DNA of 34,511 nt from the NCBI GenBank assembly GCA_023265515.1, contig JAHFSZ010000024.1:1-34511 (forward strand). Reading direction: 5' to 3'. The notes below the pieces were generated by a model. That model worked only from the letters and a program-made list of their open reading frames with translations, was not told where the DNA came from and did not search any database. Shown piece by piece: positions 1 through 9,596 of the stretch. A program made the translations under genes and the position numbers. Each line of letters begins with the position of its first letter. Position 1 is the first letter of the stretch. The stretch is from Verrucomicrobiota bacterium. Its GTDB lineage: Bacteria > Verrucomicrobiota > Verrucomicrobiia > JABWAM01 > JAHFSZ01.

Positions 1-477
1 AAGCTGCTCAAGGAAAAGGGAAATACCGAGTTGCTCGGGAAGGCCGCGATCGCCAATGCCAAGCTGGCCTACCAAAGCTACAAGAAAATCTTCGGCAGCG
101 ACACGTGGAAGGCGCTGGTGAAAAATGGGGCGCGCGTCCAGCGTCTGCTCTGGGCGAGCACCGGCACCAAGAACCCCGACTACAGCGATGTGATGTACAT
201 CGAACCGCTGATCGGGCGCGACACGGTCAACACAATGCCGGAGGAGACGATCACGGCGTTCGCCGACCACGGCAAGCTCGTTGCGGATACGATCGAAACC
301 GGCGTCGATGAGGCACGGCGGACGATGGCCGACCTCGAAAAAGCGGGCATCAACTTCCGCGATGCTGCTCTCCAGCTCGAGGAGGAAGGAATCCAGAAGT
401 TCATTGAGCCCTTCGACCAGCTGACGAAGAACCTCAACGAAAAGCGCGGCCGGCTGCTCAAGCCCGAGATGGTTTGA
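1..477 (+). CDS. tal: Transaldolase, C-terminal part (5' end truncated by window edge)
   Basis: Frame open from base 1 to TGA at 475-477; protein ...AKLAYQSYKKIFGSDTWKALVKNGARVQRLLWASTGTKNPDYSDVMYIEPLIGRDTVNTMPEETITAFADHG, the typical transaldolase C-terminal half. Confidence 0.93.
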   Translation, partial: KLLKEKGNTELLGKAAIANAKLAYQSYKKIFGSDTWKALVKNGARVQRLLWASTGTKNPDYSDVMYIEPLIGRDTVNTMPEETITAFADHGKLVADTIETGVDEARRTMADLEKAGINFRDAALQLEEEGIQKFIEPFDQLTKNLNEKRGRLLKPEMV

Positions 478-515
478 TCCCGCGCCCAAAGGGCAGCGAA
501 GCCGGGGCGAGGATC
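476..515. terminator. Possible bidirectional stem-loop between convergent genes
   Basis: GATCC-cg-CGCCC ... GGGGCG-a-GGATC inverted repeat spanning both stop codons, with a competing inner GCCCaaaGGGC hairpin; no T-tract, so weak. Confidence 0.3.
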
Positions 516-3500
516 AATGCCGGGCGATCCTGGCCGTTATTTCTTCCCGGGTCAGCCACACTCTTGGGTCCACGGTGTGCGGCGCGAGAAACTCCCGGTA
601 CGCGGCCAGCGCGGCATTCGCATCGCCCGAAGCCAGGCATGCCCGGCATAGATCGATGCCGGTCAGAATCAGGTCATCCCGCTCGCCCTCCCGCTGAAAG
701 CCCTTCGCCGCCTTCGCAAGATTGGAAGCCGCATCGCGGTAAAAGCCCAAGTCGTACTCCAGCCGCCCGCACATCGCGAACAGGCCGGCGTCCTCCCCGC
801 CCCGGCCCTCGCGCAGAAGCTTCCGGATGTCGGCCAGCAGCGGTTCCGCGTCCTGGAGTCGCAGGTAACTCCTGGTCTGGATGTATTCCCGGAATCGCAG
901 TTTGCAACGAATGATTCGTGCCATGGCTTGAACCCCGGGATCCTTGGATTGCTCGTCAGGAAGCTGTTTCCAGACGCTGCGCTCCAGGAAGCCAAGCTCC
1001 CTTCCTTCGGCATTGCGCGCCTCGATGCTTCCGGGCTCCGCAACGGTCCATTCGTGCGCCCAGGCCTGCGGGAGCGAAAGACTGATGCAGCCGTTCCGGT
1101 GAATCGCGCGGTAGCAGGAACCGATTTGCCGGGCCCCGGGTTTGCATTGCGCGAAATAATTCTGAATCCAGAGCCCGGCGTTCGCCGGCGAGCTCGTGCG
1201 CGCGTCGATCCACTTCGCCCCTCCGGCCCGCGACCCGGCGAAAAAACCCCGCGGCGCAACAAAGTCCAGGATCGGAAAGTAATCGGAATGAACCGCGTCC
1301 GACCAGCGGGCCGCGGCGGGTCTTGTCGAAAAACCAGTCATCTGCGCCGACAGCAATGCCGGGATGGACTCGATGCCGAAGGTCTGCAAATCGGCGCGGA
1401 CCTTCGGTCTGCCGAAAACGCCCTCCATGCGTGCGAAGTCCGGGCCATACGGCTCCTTCGAGCCGATCATCACCAGATCCGGCCCGGCCGGATTCCAAAG
1501 CGTGACATGGGAAAAACAACTGCGGAATGTCTCCAGCATCAGGAAGAGAGTGGCGTCTTCAAGCTCGTAGCCCTGAACCCATTGGATGAAGAGCCCCCCG
1601 GGCGCGAGATGATCCCGGCAGGTCTCGTAATACTCCTGCGAAAAAACTCCTGCGATGCCTGCGATCCACGGGTTGGTCGGTTCGCTGACGATGACGTCAT
1701 ACTTGCGGTCCGTCACCTGAAGAAACGTCTTGGCATCCTCCCAGTAAATCCGGACCCGCGGATCCTCCCAATACCGCCCATTGACGCTCTCGAAAAAGCG
1801 GCTCGCGGCGATGACATCACGCGAGATTTCCACGACGTCGACGTGCTTCACATCGTGCGCGAGCACGGCGCCCATGGTCGCGCCGCTTCCGATGCCCACG
1901 ACGAGGACGTTTTCAGGTTTCGGATGGATGAACATCGGCAGATGCCCGATGCACTTTTGGGTGGGCAGGTCTCCGACGGTCGACGCGTCAACCTTTCCGT
2001 TCACCACGAGGGCGCGCTGGGGCATTCGCACGTTTTCAAATTCGTCGCGGACCACGACCGTCGCATCGATGCCGTCGCGGTAGAAGACGGTTTTGTACGT
2101 GGTCTTGGCGCGTTGGACGAGGCTCGCCTGGCTGGGGATTCGCTTGCGCGTGCGGTAGGCCCCAATCGCCAGAACATCCCTGTCCCACGAACCCATGCTC
2201 AGGCTGTAACCGGCTGTCACCAAAACCACGGCGGCCGCGGCCGCGATGGAGGCCCTCCGGAAGGCGGGGCGATCGCGGGCCGTCCAGAGCACCACGGCGC
2301 CGAGGGCGATGTTGAGAAAAACGGCCAATTCCAGCGTGCCTTTGATGCCCAGCCCCGGAAGGCCAAAAAAGCCCGCAAAGACGACGCCCAGCAGCGTCCC
2401 CACCGTGTTGACCGCGAAGATGGAGCCGACGCGCCGGCCGAAATGACCCAGGTCTTCCAGCACCGCCTTGGCGGCGGCCGGCAGAGTGATGCCCTGCAGG
2501 ACCGTCGGAACGATCATCACCAGCGCACAAAGAAAAAATTGGCAGAACTGATACAGCGGGAAGTTCGCCGGCTCCCGGGAAAGCGATGCGGCGATCTGGT
2601 TGAACCAAAACGGCAGTCTCACATAAAGAGGAAGGCAGAGCAGCACGGTCAAACCGACGCCAATGGACGAGAGCGCGAAGATGAAGCGGTACCCGCCGGT
2701 CTTTTCCTTCAACGAAAGTAAATATCCTCCTATGCTGAGGCCGAGAATGAACGTTGCGAGCATCAGCGAGAAGGCGTACGTCGACGAGCCAAGGACCAGC
2801 GCGAGCAGACGGATCCACGCCACCTCGTACATCATCGAAACGGCTCCCGAAACGCCGGCGGCCGCCAGCAGAATGGCGATCAAGGGACGGCTGAGCGGCC
2901 TGGAGGCCGGTTGCGGCGCGGCGGAGCGCGGTGCGGGGCCAGCCGGTGCGCCTTCCCTGGATGAGAATCCAAACGCAACGACGCCGGCGGCGATATTCAT
3001 GGCAGCCCCCACGACCATCGAAAACTGCAGACCATAGGCCCGGATGAGGAAGAACCCTGCCAGGAGACAGCCAAAAACGGCGCCGAAACTGTTCAAAAAG
3101 TAAAGACGGGCGATCCGGGGACCTGCGATGCTCATGTTCCGTATCATGTGCCGGCCGAGCGCAGGCAACGTTCCTCCCATCAAGAACGTCGGTAAGAGGA
3201 TGGTCAGCGCGCATGCCGCGACTTTGCCGGCCGCAAGCCCCGCCGTGCCGGGCCCTGCGGCCCGCACAACCGCGATAAAAACATCGCGCCCGGCAAAATG
3301 CAGCGTCTCATAGAAGAGCGCGTAGACGCCGATGCCCATTTCCAGCCAGGCGTAGAGTTTCAACGGTGATGCGGCGCGATCCGCGAGATTCCCGAAAATC
3401 CAGCTTCCCGCCGCGATGCCGCCCATGAACGTCGCAAGGACAATCACCTGCGCCAGCCCGGTGCCGCCGACGTAAAGCGCAAGGTACCGGGCCCAGAGAA

Positions 3501-3597
3501 CCTCGTAGATCAGCCCGGCCGCGCCGGAAAGAAAGAAGCAGAAATACAAGACGGCCTCAGGCCGTCCGGCCAGCCCGGATTTTGAATCAGCCCGCAT
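514..3597 (-). CDS. Polytopic membrane protein fused to spermidine-synthase-like methyltransferase-fold domain, with C-terminal helical/TPR-like region
   Basis: 1027 aa; N-terminal hydrophobic segments (SGAAGLIYEVLWARYLALYVGGTGLAQVIVLATFMGGIAAGSWIFG), then LVVGIGSGATMGAVLAHDVKHVDVVEISRDVI...DAKTFLQVTDRKYDVIVSEPTNPWIAGIAGVFSQEYYE typical of fused spermidine synthases. Confidence 0.85.
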   Translation of the reverse strand: MRADSKSGLAGRPEAVLYFCFFLSGAAGLIYEVLWARYLALYVGGTGLAQVIVLATFMGGIAAGSWIFGNLADRAASPLKLYAWLEMGIGVYALFYETLHFAGRDVFIAVVRAAGPGTAGLAAGKVAACALTILLPTFLMGGTLPALGRHMIRNMSIAGPRIARLYFLNSFGAVFGCLLAGFFLIRAYGLQFSMVVGAAMNIAAGVVAFGFSSREGAPAGPAPRSAAPQPASRPLSRPLIAILLAAAGVSGAVSMMYEVAWIRLLALVLGSSTYAFSLMLATFILGLSIGGYLLSLKEKTGGYRFIFALSSIGVGLTVLLCLPLYVRLPFWFNQIAASLSREPANFPLYQFCQFFLCALVMIVPTVLQGITLPAAAKAVLEDLGHFGRRVGSIFAVNTVGTLLGVVFAGFFGLPGLGIKGTLELAVFLNIALGAVVLWTARDRPAFRRASIAAAAAVVLVTAGYSLSMGSWDRDVLAIGAYRTRKRIPSQASLVQRAKTTYKTVFYRDGIDATVVVRDEFENVRMPQRALVVNGKVDASTVGDLPTQKCIGHLPMFIHPKPENVLVVGIGSGATMGAVLAHDVKHVDVVEISRDVIAASRFFESVNGRYWEDPRVRIYWEDAKTFLQVTDRKYDVIVSEPTNPWIAGIAGVFSQEYYETCRDHLAPGGLFIQWVQGYELEDATLFLMLETFRSCFSHVTLWNPAGPDLVMIGSKEPYGPDFARMEGVFGRPKVRADLQTFGIESIPALLSAQMTGFSTRPAAARWSDAVHSDYFPILDFVAPRGFFAGSRAGGAKWIDARTSSPANAGLWIQNYFAQCKPGARQIGSCYRAIHRNGCISLSLPQAWAHEWTVAEPGSIEARNAEGRELGFLERSVWKQLPDEQSKDPGVQAMARIIRCKLRFREYIQTRSYLRLQDAEPLLADIRKLLREGRGGEDAGLFAMCGRLEYDLGFYRDAASNLAKAAKGFQREGERDDLILTGIDLCRACLASGDANAALAAYREFLAPHTVDPRVWLTREEITARIARH

Positions 3598-4558
3598 GCC
3601 CCGTGTCCCGGTGGTGTGTTCCGAACCAGTCCACCGTTTTGCGGATCCCCTCCTCCAGCGGCATCCTGGCCGTGAACCCGAAGAGTTCGCGGGCGCGCGT
3701 GGTGTCCAGGGAGCGGCGCGGCTGGCCGTCCGGCTTGCTCGCGTTCCATTCGAGTTTTCCCGGGTAACGGGTCGCCGTGCGGATCATTTCCGCGAGTTCA
3801 CGGATCGTGATCTCGCGGCCGGCGCCCAGGTTGACCGGTTCGGGCCCGTTGTATTTTTCGGCCGCCAGCAGCAAACCCTCCGCACAATCCTCCACATAAA
3901 GAAACTCACGTGAGATGCCGCCCGTTCCCCAGACCTCCACGGAAGGGAGGCCGGCGCGGCGCGCTTCGACCATCTTGCGGATCAGGGCCGCGATGACGTG
4001 CGAGTTTTCGAGGTCAAAGTTATCGCCCGGACCATAAAGATTGACCGGGAGCAGATAGATGGAGTTGAGGCCGTACTGCCGGCGGTAGGCCTGCGCCTGG
4101 ACCAACAACATCTTCTTGGCCAGCCCATAGGGCGCGTTCGTTTCCTCGGGGTAGCCGTTCCAGAGCTCTTCCTCGCGAAACGGCACGGGCGTGAACTTCG
4201 GATACGCGCAGATGGTTCCGACAATGACGAGTTTGAAATCCTTGATCTTGAAACGCGCATGGTGCTGCCTTGCGGCCTCCAGCAGGTGGATCCCCATGGC
4301 CGCGTTGTCGTAAAAAAATTTTCCGGGATTCTTCATGTTCGCGTAGATGCCGCCGCATGACGCGGCGAGGTGAAAGACCAACACCGGCTTTTCCTGCTGA
4401 AGGAGCTTTTCGATAGCCGGTTTTTCCCGCAGGTCGAAGTCGCGGCTTCGCGGCACAAACACATCCGCTTTCCGGGTCAGAAGGAGACGTACCAGCGGCG
4501 TTCCCAGAAAACCCGCGCCGCCGGTCACCACCACTTTCCGATCTTTCCAGAAGTTCAT
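3587..4558 (-). CDS. fcl: GDP-L-fucose synthase / NAD-dependent epimerase
   Basis: GGAGFLGTPLVRLL Rossmann motif, YGLAKK catalytic YxxxK, LPVNLYGPGDNFD; directly downstream of gmd. Confidence 0.85.
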   Translation of the reverse strand: MNFWKDRKVVVTGGAGFLGTPLVRLLLTRKADVFVPRSRDFDLREKPAIEKLLQQEKPVLVFHLAASCGGIYANMKNPGKFFYDNAAMGIHLLEAARQHHARFKIKDFKLVIVGTICAYPKFTPVPFREEELWNGYPEETNAPYGLAKKMLLVQAQAYRRQYGLNSIYLLPVNLYGPGDNFDLENSHVIAALIRKMVEARRAGLPSVEVWGTGGISREFLYVEDCAEGLLLAAEKYNGPEPVNLGAGREITIRELAEMIRTATRYPGKLEWNASKPDGQPRRSLDTTRARELFGFTARMPLEEGIRKTVDWFGTHHRDTGHAG

Positions 4559-4561
4559 TCT

Positions 4562-4575
4562 GAATTTCGAAATTC
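4562..4575. repeat. Perfect 14-bp palindrome GAATTTCGAAATTC between gmd and fcl
   Basis: Sequence equals its own reverse complement; AT-rich island in GC-rich DNA. Confidence 0.6.
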
Positions 4576-4599
4576 AAACCTGGAATTTCGGACGGGTTG

Positions 4600-5610
4600 T
4601 CAGAAGCGCTGCGGAATTTTACCGGCCAGCTCGGCTGCCAGAACCTGCCGATCCGCGTCGACCATCAGCCGGACCAGGTCCTTGAACCGGGTTTTCGGCT
4701 CCCATCCGAGCTTTTTCCTCGCCTTGCCGGCGTCCCCGACCAGGAGATCCACCTCCGCCGGCCTGAGGTAGCGCGGGTCGTGTTTCACATGGTCCTTCCA
4801 GTCGAGATCCGCACAGCGGAATGCCTCCTCCAGGAACTCCCGGACCGAGTGGGTCTCGCCGGTGGCCAGGACGTAGTCATCCGGTTCATCCTGCTGGAGC
4901 ATCCGCCAGATCCCCTCGACGTATTCCTTCGCGTACCCCCAGTCGCGTTTTGCATCAAGATTACCTAAGTATATTTCCTTTTGTAGACCCTTTTCGATCC
5001 GTGCGACGGCGCGCGTGATCTTGCGGGTGACGAATGTCTCGCCGCGCCGGGGACTCTCATGGTTGAAGAGGATGCCGTTGCTCGCATGGATGCCGTAGCT
5101 CTCGCGGTAGTTCACCGTCACCCAGAAGGCGTAGACCTTGGCGCAGCCGTAGGGGCTCCGGGGATAAAAGGGCGTTTTCTCGGTCTGTGGAATTTCCTGC
5201 GCCTTGCCATACATTTCACTGCTCGATGCCTGGTAGAAGCGGGTCTTCACTCCCGTGCTCCGGATCGCTTCGAGGATCCGAATGGTGGCCAGACCGGTCA
5301 CGTCGCCGGTGTATTCGGGGATGTCGAAGCTGACGCGGACGTGGCTTTGGGAGCCGAGATGGTAGACCTCGTCGGGCTTGACGTCATGCAACAGCTGGGA
5401 GAGCTGGCTTGAGTCGGCCAGGTCTCCGTAATGCAGGAAGAGCCGGACACCGTTGACGTGCGGATCCTGGTAGAGGTGGTCGATGCGGCCCGTGTTGAAC
5501 GTGGAGGCGCGGCGGATGATGCCATGGACCTCGTAGCCTTTTCCCAGCAGAAGCTCCGCAAGGTAGGATCCATCCTGGCCGGTGATGCCGGTAATCAGGG
5601 CCTTTTTCAT
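4600..5610 (-). CDS. gmd: GDP-mannose 4,6-dehydratase
   Basis: [47 protein letters not shown]...; start placed at MKKALITG rather than the longer ORF start at 5667. Confidence 0.93.
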   Translation of the reverse strand: MKKALITGITGQDGSYLAELLLGKGYEVHGIIRRASTFNTGRIDHLYQDPHVNGVRLFLHYGDLADSSQLSQLLHDVKPDEVYHLGSQSHVRVSFDIPEYTGDVTGLATIRILEAIRSTGVKTRFYQASSSEMYGKAQEIPQTEKTPFYPRSPYGCAKVYAFWVTVNYRESYGIHASNGILFNHESPRRGETFVTRKITRAVARIEKGLQKEIYLGNLDAKRDWGYAKEYVEGIWRMLQQDEPDDYVLATGETHSVREFLEEAFRCADLDWKDHVKHDPRYLRPAEVDLLVGDAGKARKKLGWEPKTRFKDLVRLMVDADRQVLAAELAGKIPQRF

Positions 5611-5616
5611 TTTTTC

Positions 5617-5659
5617 AGAATGTCGAAGGTCGAATATCGAACCTTCTAACCGACATTCT
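5617..5659. repeat. Long imperfect inverted repeat (hairpin) upstream of gmd
   Basis: AGAATGTCG(5617-5625) / CGACATTCT(5651-5659) perfect 9-bp arms; inner GAAGGT/ACCTTC and CGA/TCG arms. Confidence 0.7.
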
Positions 5660-5661
5660 AC

Positions 5662-5696
5662 ATTCAATATTCGATATTCGATATTCGATATTCGAG
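5662..5696. repeat. Tandem 7-bp repeat, 5 units (ATTCAAT, 3x ATTCGAT, ATTCGAG)
   Basis: Read directly: attcaatattcgatattcgatattcgatattcgag. Confidence 0.9.
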
Positions 5697-5697
5697 T

Positions 5698-6420
5698 TCA
5701 CTTTCCGATCTCGAGGCGCGTCGCGCAGCGCTCGGGAAGGCCCGCTTCGAAGATTTTCTTTTGTACCGCCTTGATGTTGTACTCGAGGCGCCGCAGTGTG
5801 ACGGTGTTGGTCACCAGATCGTAGATGGCATACCCGGCCATCGGGTTGCCGTCCCGGGGCTGGCCGACACTGCCGACGTTGATGAAATATTTTTTGCCGG
5901 GCTCGATGTGGATCATCTCGTAGGTGCCGCCTTTCACAACCGAGTCACGCACAAATGCCAGGGGAACGTGCGTGTGTCCGAAAAAGCAAACCGCCGTGTT
6001 TTGATAGCTGAAGCTGGCCGCCGCCGCGAGCTTGTCCATGACGTATCCCCATTTCTGGGGCATGTCCAAGGTGGCATGAACGATGGTGAAATTTTCGACG
6101 TAACGGACGAATTTGAGGCTCTTCAGGTATTTTTTATCCTCGGCGGCCAGTTGCTCGCGGGTCCACCGGATCGCCTCCGCCGCCATGGGGCGGAAGCCGA
6201 TGCAATCGTCATCGACGGATGCATACTCATCGTGATTGCCTTTGACGCAAGGCATATTCATGTCACGCACAATATCGATGCACTCCTTGGGGTTCGGATT
6301 ATAACCCACCAAGTCGCCCACACAGGCATAATGGGTCACCTTCTCTTTCTTGGCGTCTTCGAGGACGACTTGAAAGGCATCAAGATTGGCATGGATGTCG
6401 CCGAGGAGTGCGTATCTCAT
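5698..6420 (-). CDS. Metallophosphoesterase (calcineurin-like, YfcE/MJ0936-like)
   Basis: MRYALLGDIHANLDAFQVVLED...CVGDLVGYNPNP...VKGNHDEY...FFGHTHVP...INVGSVGQPRDGNP. Confidence 0.9.
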   Translation of the reverse strand: MRYALLGDIHANLDAFQVVLEDAKKEKVTHYACVGDLVGYNPNPKECIDIVRDMNMPCVKGNHDEYASVDDDCIGFRPMAAEAIRWTREQLAAEDKKYLKSLKFVRYVENFTIVHATLDMPQKWGYVMDKLAAAASFSYQNTAVCFFGHTHVPLAFVRDSVVKGGTYEMIHIEPGKKYFINVGSVGQPRDGNPMAGYAIYDLVTNTVTLRRLEYNIKAVQKKIFEAGLPERCATRLEIGK

Positions 6421-6480
6421 TGAATCTCAAATCTTTAGCGGCAAGGACCGGTCTTTACAATCCTACATTCTTGGAAAACC

Positions 6481-7329
6481 CTATTTTTTGTCAGTTTTTT
6501 TGGGTTTGGACTTTGCCGCCGGTTCCGGGACCGGGGACGTCAGGACGTTGGTATAAGTATTTTTAGGAAAGGCACGTTCGGAATAGGGAACCTTCAACTC
6601 GACCTCGAGTTTCCGCATCTCCTGCTCGACCACGTCCCACAGTTCGTGGACGTATTCGCCATCCCTTGGACCATTCCATATCTTCCTCCATTGCGCCAGG
6701 GCCTCTTTATTCATCCGCCCCTTTCTGAGAGCGTGGGGAACCTGACGGCGCACGTAGAGCGGGGCTTCCTTGAACTCGGCGGCCTTTGTGAAATACTCGA
6801 CGGCCTGTTTGTAATCCTGTTTTTTCTCCTCCAGCAGCCAGCCGAGTTTAAAATAGAGCTGCCAGGAGTCGGGATTGTTGGCGATGGCTTCTCTCAGAAA
6901 TTTTTCTCCCTCGTCGATCCAGTAGCGCTGCTCCTTCAGCCGGAACGCCTCACGGGGCTCGGCTGTGTTGACGCTGGCATCGTAGCTGATGTTCCAGGCC
7001 ATGTGCCACGCCCCGATATCCCAATAGTCGAGGAAATGGGGTTGCAGCAGGACAACCGTATCGAGCTTCGGCTTCATGCGGAACCACTCCCGTTTTTCCC
7101 AGTTCGAGTGCGCCGCAAGCCAGATGAAATCGGTCACGATCCCGCGAAACCCTCCCAGCACGGCAACCGCCAGATCCTGCGTGATCTTGCCGCGCATATC
7201 CATGTTGAAACCGGCTGAGAAAAGCCCGGAAGCCCGGGCGAGCTTGTGGATGTCGCCTTCCCAGAGGACTTTAACAGGTGAGAAGATGAGGACGACCAGC
7301 AGGACTTTCCACCAGCAGCGCGACCACAT
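6481..7329 (-). CDS. TPR-containing protein with N-terminal membrane anchor, third gene of ABC-2 operon
   Basis: Start MWSRCWWKVLLVVLIFSPVKVLW at 7329 overlapping the permease stop; TPR-like FYFKLGWLLEEKKQDYKQAVEYFTKAAEF region; longer ORF to 7575 overlaps the upstream gene. Confidence 0.75.
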   Translation of the reverse strand: MWSRCWWKVLLVVLIFSPVKVLWEGDIHKLARASGLFSAGFNMDMRGKITQDLAVAVLGGFRGIVTDFIWLAAHSNWEKREWFRMKPKLDTVVLLQPHFLDYWDIGAWHMAWNISYDASVNTAEPREAFRLKEQRYWIDEGEKFLREAIANNPDSWQLYFKLGWLLEEKKQDYKQAVEYFTKAAEFKEAPLYVRRQVPHALRKGRMNKEALAQWRKIWNGPRDGEYVHELWDVVEQEMRKLEVELKVPYSERAFPKNTYTNVLTSPVPEPAAKSKPKKTDKK

Positions 7330-8237
7330 CAAAGCTCCTTTTCCTGAAAAATGAACGCGCCCAGCGCAAACACAACGAGCGTGTACAGGGCGGCGTAGCC
7401 GGTGGTGCTCAAGACGTAGGACATCAGGACGTGCTTTCCCGCCACCACGTCGTCCACGAGCGTCATTGAGGAAAGATCGGGGATGCAAAAACTGATAAAC
7501 ATGAGACCCACCCTTCCCAGAATGGATGGCTGAGACTTCCAGACCTCGTTGGCAATCGTGGCAAGCGGTGCGCACATGTAGATCACCAGCATGATGATGA
7601 TGCTGAACAGACTCGAGGTTGCAAACGTCGAAACCATCATGGTCATGGAGACGAGCAACACCGCCTGGGCATAGAGTAGAAAGATCGCCTTGATGAGATT
7701 CGGGTTCCGGGTCTGCGCGTAGATGGCGTTGATGGTCTGTTTCACCGGGTCGGAGGCCTGCAGCAGGCTGGTGCCTTGAAGAGCATGGCTGACCAGCGCC
7801 TTCTCGTCGAGAAGGAGCACCGCCCCGAACAGCACGGACATGACAATCGTGACAAAAAAGAGCAGGAGCGACATCCCCGCGACTTTTCCCAGCAGGAATT
7901 CGATCCGGTAGACCGGTTTGGTGAGGATGGTGTAGATCGTCCGGTTCTCGATCTCGGAGGGCAAAAGCATGGCCGTTCCGACGACGGCGATCAGGGCGGT
8001 GAGGAGCTTGATCGCGGCCAGGCAGGTGTCGATGATCGATTTAAGCTCCTCATTAAACGAAAACTGGGTGAAGAAACTGGACGCGCCGCACAGGGCCAGC
8101 CCAAAGAGGATGAACACATAGAGCACCTTTTGGCGGATCACCTCGGTCATGGTATTGGTGGCGATCACCCAGACGCGCGCGGGCGAAAAGGAAAGCGAAT
8201 CCTGCTCCTGCATCGGCTGAACGGCTTCCAGACTCAT
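7329..8237 (-). CDS. ABC-2 type transporter permease
   Basis: Multiple hydrophobic segments, LLPSEIENRTIYTILTKPVYRIEFLLGK typical of ABC-2 permeases; coupled to ATPase gene by 4-bp overlap. Confidence 0.85.
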   Translation of the reverse strand: MSLEAVQPMQEQDSLSFSPARVWVIATNTMTEVIRQKVLYVFILFGLALCGASSFFTQFSFNEELKSIIDTCLAAIKLLTALIAVVGTAMLLPSEIENRTIYTILTKPVYRIEFLLGKVAGMSLLLFFVTIVMSVLFGAVLLLDEKALVSHALQGTSLLQASDPVKQTINAIYAQTRNPNLIKAIFLLYAQAVLLVSMTMMVSTFATSSLFSIIIMLVIYMCAPLATIANEVWKSQPSILGRVGLMFISFCIPDLSSMTLVDDVVAGKHVLMSYVLSTTGYAALYTLVVFALGAFIFQEKEL

Positions 8238-9076
8238 ATGATTTTGGTCCCTCCCACCGATTCCATGTAAAGATCTTCGAGCGTGGACGTCGGGTGTGAC
8301 GTGCTCTCGAGCTTGCCGCTCCGGCTGATCAGTTCCTCGACGGCTCGCTTATCCTGCTCGGAGAGGCCGGAGGCGATAAATTGGAACTGGTCCTTTTTCG
8401 AGAGAAGTTCCTTCACATTGCCTTCCAGCACCTTTTTACCGTAGCGCAGGATGGAAATTCGATCGCAAACGTCCTGCACCTGGGACAGCAGGTGCGAGCA
8501 GAGGATCACCGTCTTGCCCATCTTTTTAAGCTTGATGATGAGATTGCGGATGTCGATGGAACCTTCCGGATCGACGCCCGCGGTCGGCTCGTCCAGAAGC
8601 AGGAGCTTTGGATCGTGGATCATTGCCTGTCCAAGCCCGATGCGCTGAAGCATTCCCTTCGAGTATCCGGCGAGCCGGCGGTGGCGACTCTGGCTCAGGC
8701 CGACGAGCTCGAGGATCTCGTCGATTTTCCGTTCAAGCGCCGGTCCGGTCACGCGGCAGAGCTTGCCGTAGAAGCGAAGCGTCTCCTCGCCGTTGAGGTA
8801 ACGGTAAAAATAAGGATTTTCCGGCAACAGGCCCACATGCAGCCGCGAGACGACGGTCTCCGACGAGCGGCCGAAAACGGTCGCTTCGCCTTCCGTCGGT
8901 TGGTGAAGACCCAGGATGAGCTTGAGAGTGGTGCTCTTGCCCGAGCCGTTGGGGCCAAGCAGGCCGTAGACCTCTCCTTCATTGATCTTCAGATTGAGAT
9001 GGTCAAGGGCTATAACCTTGCGCTTCAATCCAATGCGAAAGTGCTTTGTGAGGTCCTTCGTTTCGACGGCGTACAT
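8234..9076 (-). CDS. ABC transporter ATP-binding protein
   Basis: Walker A GPNGSGKST, signature YSKGMLQRIGLGQA, Walker B LLLLDEPTAGVDPEG. Confidence 0.95.
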   Translation of the reverse strand: MYAVETKDLTKHFRIGLKRKVIALDHLNLKINEGEVYGLLGPNGSGKSTTLKLILGLHQPTEGEATVFGRSSETVVSRLHVGLLPENPYFYRYLNGEETLRFYGKLCRVTGPALERKIDEILELVGLSQSRHRRLAGYSKGMLQRIGLGQAMIHDPKLLLLDEPTAGVDPEGSIDIRNLIIKLKKMGKTVILCSHLLSQVQDVCDRISILRYGKKVLEGNVKELLSKKDQFQFIASGLSEQDKRAVEELISRSGKLESTSHPTSTLEDLYMESVGGTKII

Positions 9077-9089
9077 ACTGGGCAGCAGT

Positions 9090-9371
9090 TTAGTGTGGTA
9101 TGGAAAAACCGGTCAGTCCCTTTTCCGCAGCAGTCCAGTTCACAACGGCTTTGGTAATTAACCCTTTCAAATGGCTTTCGTCAACCGCCTTGAGAAACTC
9201 ACCAACCTCCCCTTCTTCCCCCTGGACCCAGAGCTCGACGCGCCCGTCATCGAGATTCTTGACCCAGCCGGTCACATCGAACCCCATGGCGATCTGGCGG
9301 CAGGAGTACCGGAACCCGACGCCCTGCACCCTCCCCGAATAAAAAATGTGCGCGGCTTTCATCTCCAACAC
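9090..9371 (-). CDS. acyP: Acylphosphatase
   Basis: [46 protein letters not shown]. Confidence 0.92.
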   Translation of the reverse strand: MLEMKAAHIFYSGRVQGVGFRYSCRQIAMGFDVTGWVKNLDDGRVELWVQGEEGEVGEFLKAVDESHLKGLITKAVVNWTAAEKGLTGFSIPH

Positions 9372-9389
9372 TCGAAAGGGATTTTGCGC

Positions 9390-9575
9390 TCACTTTCTCT
9401 TGAAAAGGTTAAAAATGACACCCTGAAAAGCGATGAAAAGAAAGAAAATAACCGCGAGAGGCAGGAACCACCAAAGCCCCAGGATCGCGAGCAGGACCAG
9501 GATGAAAATGACGCTCAGAAGAAAGCATCCGGCGACGATGAAGTTCTCCTTAAACTGGCGGCTCGGGGTCCACAT
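9390..9575 (-). CDS. Small two-helix membrane protein, hypothetical
   Basis: 61 aa, strongly hydrophobic core FIVAGCFLLSVIFILVLLAILGLWWFLPLAVIFFLFIAF; fits the gap between neighbours on the same strand. Confidence 0.5.
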   Translation of the reverse strand: MWTPSRQFKENFIVAGCFLLSVIFILVLLAILGLWWFLPLAVIFFLFIAFQGVIFNLFKRK

Positions 9576-9596
9576 GGAATCGTCGTTTGCCGCGAA

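Noticed and set aside
928-2721. 597-aa plus-strand ORF
   Set aside because: Fully antisense to the well-supported spermidine-synthase-like gene; Arg/His/Asp-rich composition typical of antisense frames in GC-rich DNA.
2036-3214. 392-aa alternative minus-strand ORF
   Set aside because: Out-of-frame shadow within the 1027-aa gene; Arg/Gly/Pro-rich, no domain.
5662-5696. CRISPR-like short array
   Set aside because: Units are 7 bp and directly contiguous, without spacers; no cas genes in the window.
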